From contig JACQVJ010000011.1 in assembly GCA_016209805.1 (NCBI GenBank), positions 1-5,798 of the forward strand: a DNA stretch of 5,798 nt, written 5' to 3'. Within the stretch, counting starts at the first letter, position 1; each line of letters starts with the position of its first letter. The stretch comes from Ignavibacteriota bacterium (lineage in GTDB: Bacteria; Bacteroidota; Ignavibacteria; UBA10030; UBA6906). The position numbers and the translations under genes were made by a program. Positions 4,457-5,798 of the stretch are shown here, piece by piece. The notes beneath the pieces are model-generated. The model saw nothing but the letters and a program-made list of their open reading frames with translations. It did not search any database and was not told where the DNA came from.

Positions 4457-5798
4457 ATGGCAAAGGATTTGACGAAAGTCCGCTACTTCGATAACATCCT
4501 GCAGACCATTGGCACAACACCGCTGGTAAAGCTACATCGCGTGACCAGAGATGCTCAGGGTTTGATACTTGCCAAGGTGGAGTACTTCAATCCCGGAGGA
4601 TCGGTCAAAGATCGCATCGGCGTATCGATCGTTGAGGAAGCGGAGCAAGAGGGTCGTCTAAAACCAGGCGGTACGATCGTAGAATCTACATCTGGCAATA
4701 CGGGTGCGGGGCTCGCCCTTGTTGCAGCTGTAAAAGGCTACAAGACTGTTTTCACGCTCCCGGACAAGATGAGCATGGAGAAGATCCGGCTCCTCCGCGC
4801 ATTTGGAGCCGAGGTAATCGTGACTCCAACGGTCGTCCCCCACGAATCGCCGGAAAGCTATACCGAAGTTGCAAAGAAGGTTGTGCGTGAAACCCCGAAT
4901 TCGATCCTTGCCAACCAGTACTACAACCCTCGTAACCCGGAAGCACACTATTCCACTACCGGACCGGAGCTGTGGGAACAGACCGGTGGACAGATTGATT
5001 ACTTTGTATGCGGCGTCGGAACCGGAGGAACGATCAGCGGTGCTGGAAAGTATCTCAAGGAAAAGAATCCGAACATCAAGGTTGTCGGAATCGATCCCAA
5101 AGGCTCCGCATTACGCGAGTACTTTTACACGAAGAAGGTCACTCCACTATTGAAGACCTATAAGGTCGAGGGCATCGGCCAGGACTATGTCCCGGGTGTA
5201 CTGCATTTCGAGTACGTTGATGAGGTAATTGAGGTAACCGACAAGGAGTCGTTTCTCATGGCGCGGCGGCTTACAAGGGAGGAAGGCCTTCTTGCAGGCG
5301 GATCGAGCGGCACTGCCGTTGCCGGATTGATGAAAATCGCTGACCGGTTCAAGAAGGATGACGTTGTGGTTGTACTGCTGCCTGATTCCGGTGAGCGTTA
5401 CCTGACGAAGATCTACAACGACGACTGGATGCGCGAGAACGGCTTCCTTACTCCCGAAAGGGTCACTGCGCGATTTGTGCTGCAATCGAGAGGCAAGCAC
5501 CTCAGCAGGCTCGTAGCCATCGATCCAATAACCACCGTGCGGAAAGCTCTCGACCTCATGAAGGAAAACGATGTGTCACAGCTTCCGGTGCTTGATCACG
5601 GGAGGCCGGTTGGGGCAGCACACGACAATGATCTGATGACCCGTGTACTGGAACAGCCGGCGCTGATTGATTCTCCGGTCAGCAACATTATGTCCCCCAC
5701 ATTCCCGAGCGTTAGCATCGACTCGCAAATCGAAGACGTCATCCAGCTCATGACACAAAAGAAAAACTCAGCCGTACTCATTGAAGAGGATCAAAAGG
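4457..5798 (+). CDS. cbs: Cystathionine beta-synthase with C-terminal CBS domain pair, partial (3' end beyond window)
   Basis: This is a fold-type II PLP enzyme condensing serine (or an activated serine) with homocysteine to cystathionine, the entry to transsulfuration in the cytoplasm; sulfide or cysteine-synthase activity is also possible. The catalytic domain covers about 8-325. K51 in NPGGSVKDRIG forms the PLP Schiff base, STSGNTG (78-84) is the substrate loop, GTGGT (188-192) holds the cofactor phosphate, and S311 in LLPDSGERY contacts the pyridine nitrogen. NDDWMRENGFL (321-331) is a typical domain end. From about 345 two CBS motifs begin, with VAIDPITTVRKALDLM (353-368) and VSQLPVLD (373-380), then VSNIMSPTFPSVS (408-420); this Bateman module often binds adenosyl nucleotides. 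There is no N-terminal heme domain. The frame is open through all 447 codons to the right edge; full-length bacterial relatives of this architecture end shortly after this point. It follows larB by 102 bases on the same strand, probably in one transcript. A cysteine synthase with CBS domains is the main alternative. Confidence 0.93.
   Translation, partial: MAKDLTKVRYFDNILQTIGTTPLVKLHRVTRDAQGLILAKVEYFNPGGSVKDRIGVSIVEEAEQEGRLKPGGTIVESTSGNTGAGLALVAAVKGYKTVFTLPDKMSMEKIRLLRAFGAEVIVTPTVVPHESPESYTEVAKKVVRETPNSILANQYYNPRNPEAHYSTTGPELWEQTGGQIDYFVCGVGTGGTISGAGKYLKEKNPNIKVVGIDPKGSALREYFYTKKVTPLLKTYKVEGIGQDYVPGVLHFEYVDEVIEVTDKESFLMARRLTREEGLLAGGSSGTAVAGLMKIADRFKKDDVVVVLLPDSGERYLTKIYNDDWMRENGFLTPERVTARFVLQSRGKHLSRLVAIDPITTVRKALDLMKENDVSQLPVLDHGRPVGAAHDNDLMTRVLEQPALIDSPVSNIMSPTFPSVSIDSQIEDVIQLMTQKKNSAVLIEEDQK

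Noticed and set aside
4658..4948. Minus-strand open frames inside cbs
   Set aside because: They overlap the catalytic core of a gene with all PLP motifs in place and have no recognisable product.

Overview
This is a bacterial chromosomal segment of roughly 50% GC, densely coding, with two gene clusters transcribed away from a shared control region at about 3340-3601. I see no mobile element, tRNA, rRNA or CRISPR array. The sequence does not settle the taxonomy. The split transketolase, the mixture of genes with and without Shine-Dalgarno sites, and the general protein style would fit the Bacteroidota/Chlorobiota/Ignavibacteria side of the tree or another anaerobe-rich phylum, but this is a low-confidence guess.

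Left cluster (minus strand, read right to left): a PlsY-family membrane protein (3339-2722), the N-terminal subunit of a split transketolase (2719-1814), its C-terminal subunit (1792-833), and a membrane-anchored HtrA/Deg serine protease (809 to beyond the left edge). The gaps are 2, 21 and 23 bases, so this looks like one transcription unit. It joins a lipid-type membrane enzyme, pentose-phosphate carbon shuffling and envelope protein quality control, a mix that suggests shared expression rather than one pathway.

Centre: two back-to-back sigma70-like promoters have -35 boxes lying in the arms of a 26-bp inverted repeat. The right-hand promoter is followed by a leader of about 136 bases with several possible pairings and an 18-bp near-palindrome.

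Right cluster (plus strand): larB, the first enzyme of nickel-pincer nucleotide cofactor synthesis (3602-4354), a 102-base spacer with a possible 25-codon reading frame, then a cystathionine beta-synthase with a C-terminal CBS (Bateman) domain pair (4457 to beyond the right edge). No other lar gene is in view.

The observations most worth following are the PlsY homologue, whose canonical substrate-binding positions appear substituted, and the symmetric divergent promoter with its long larB leader. The remaining genes look like intact, ordinary family members.
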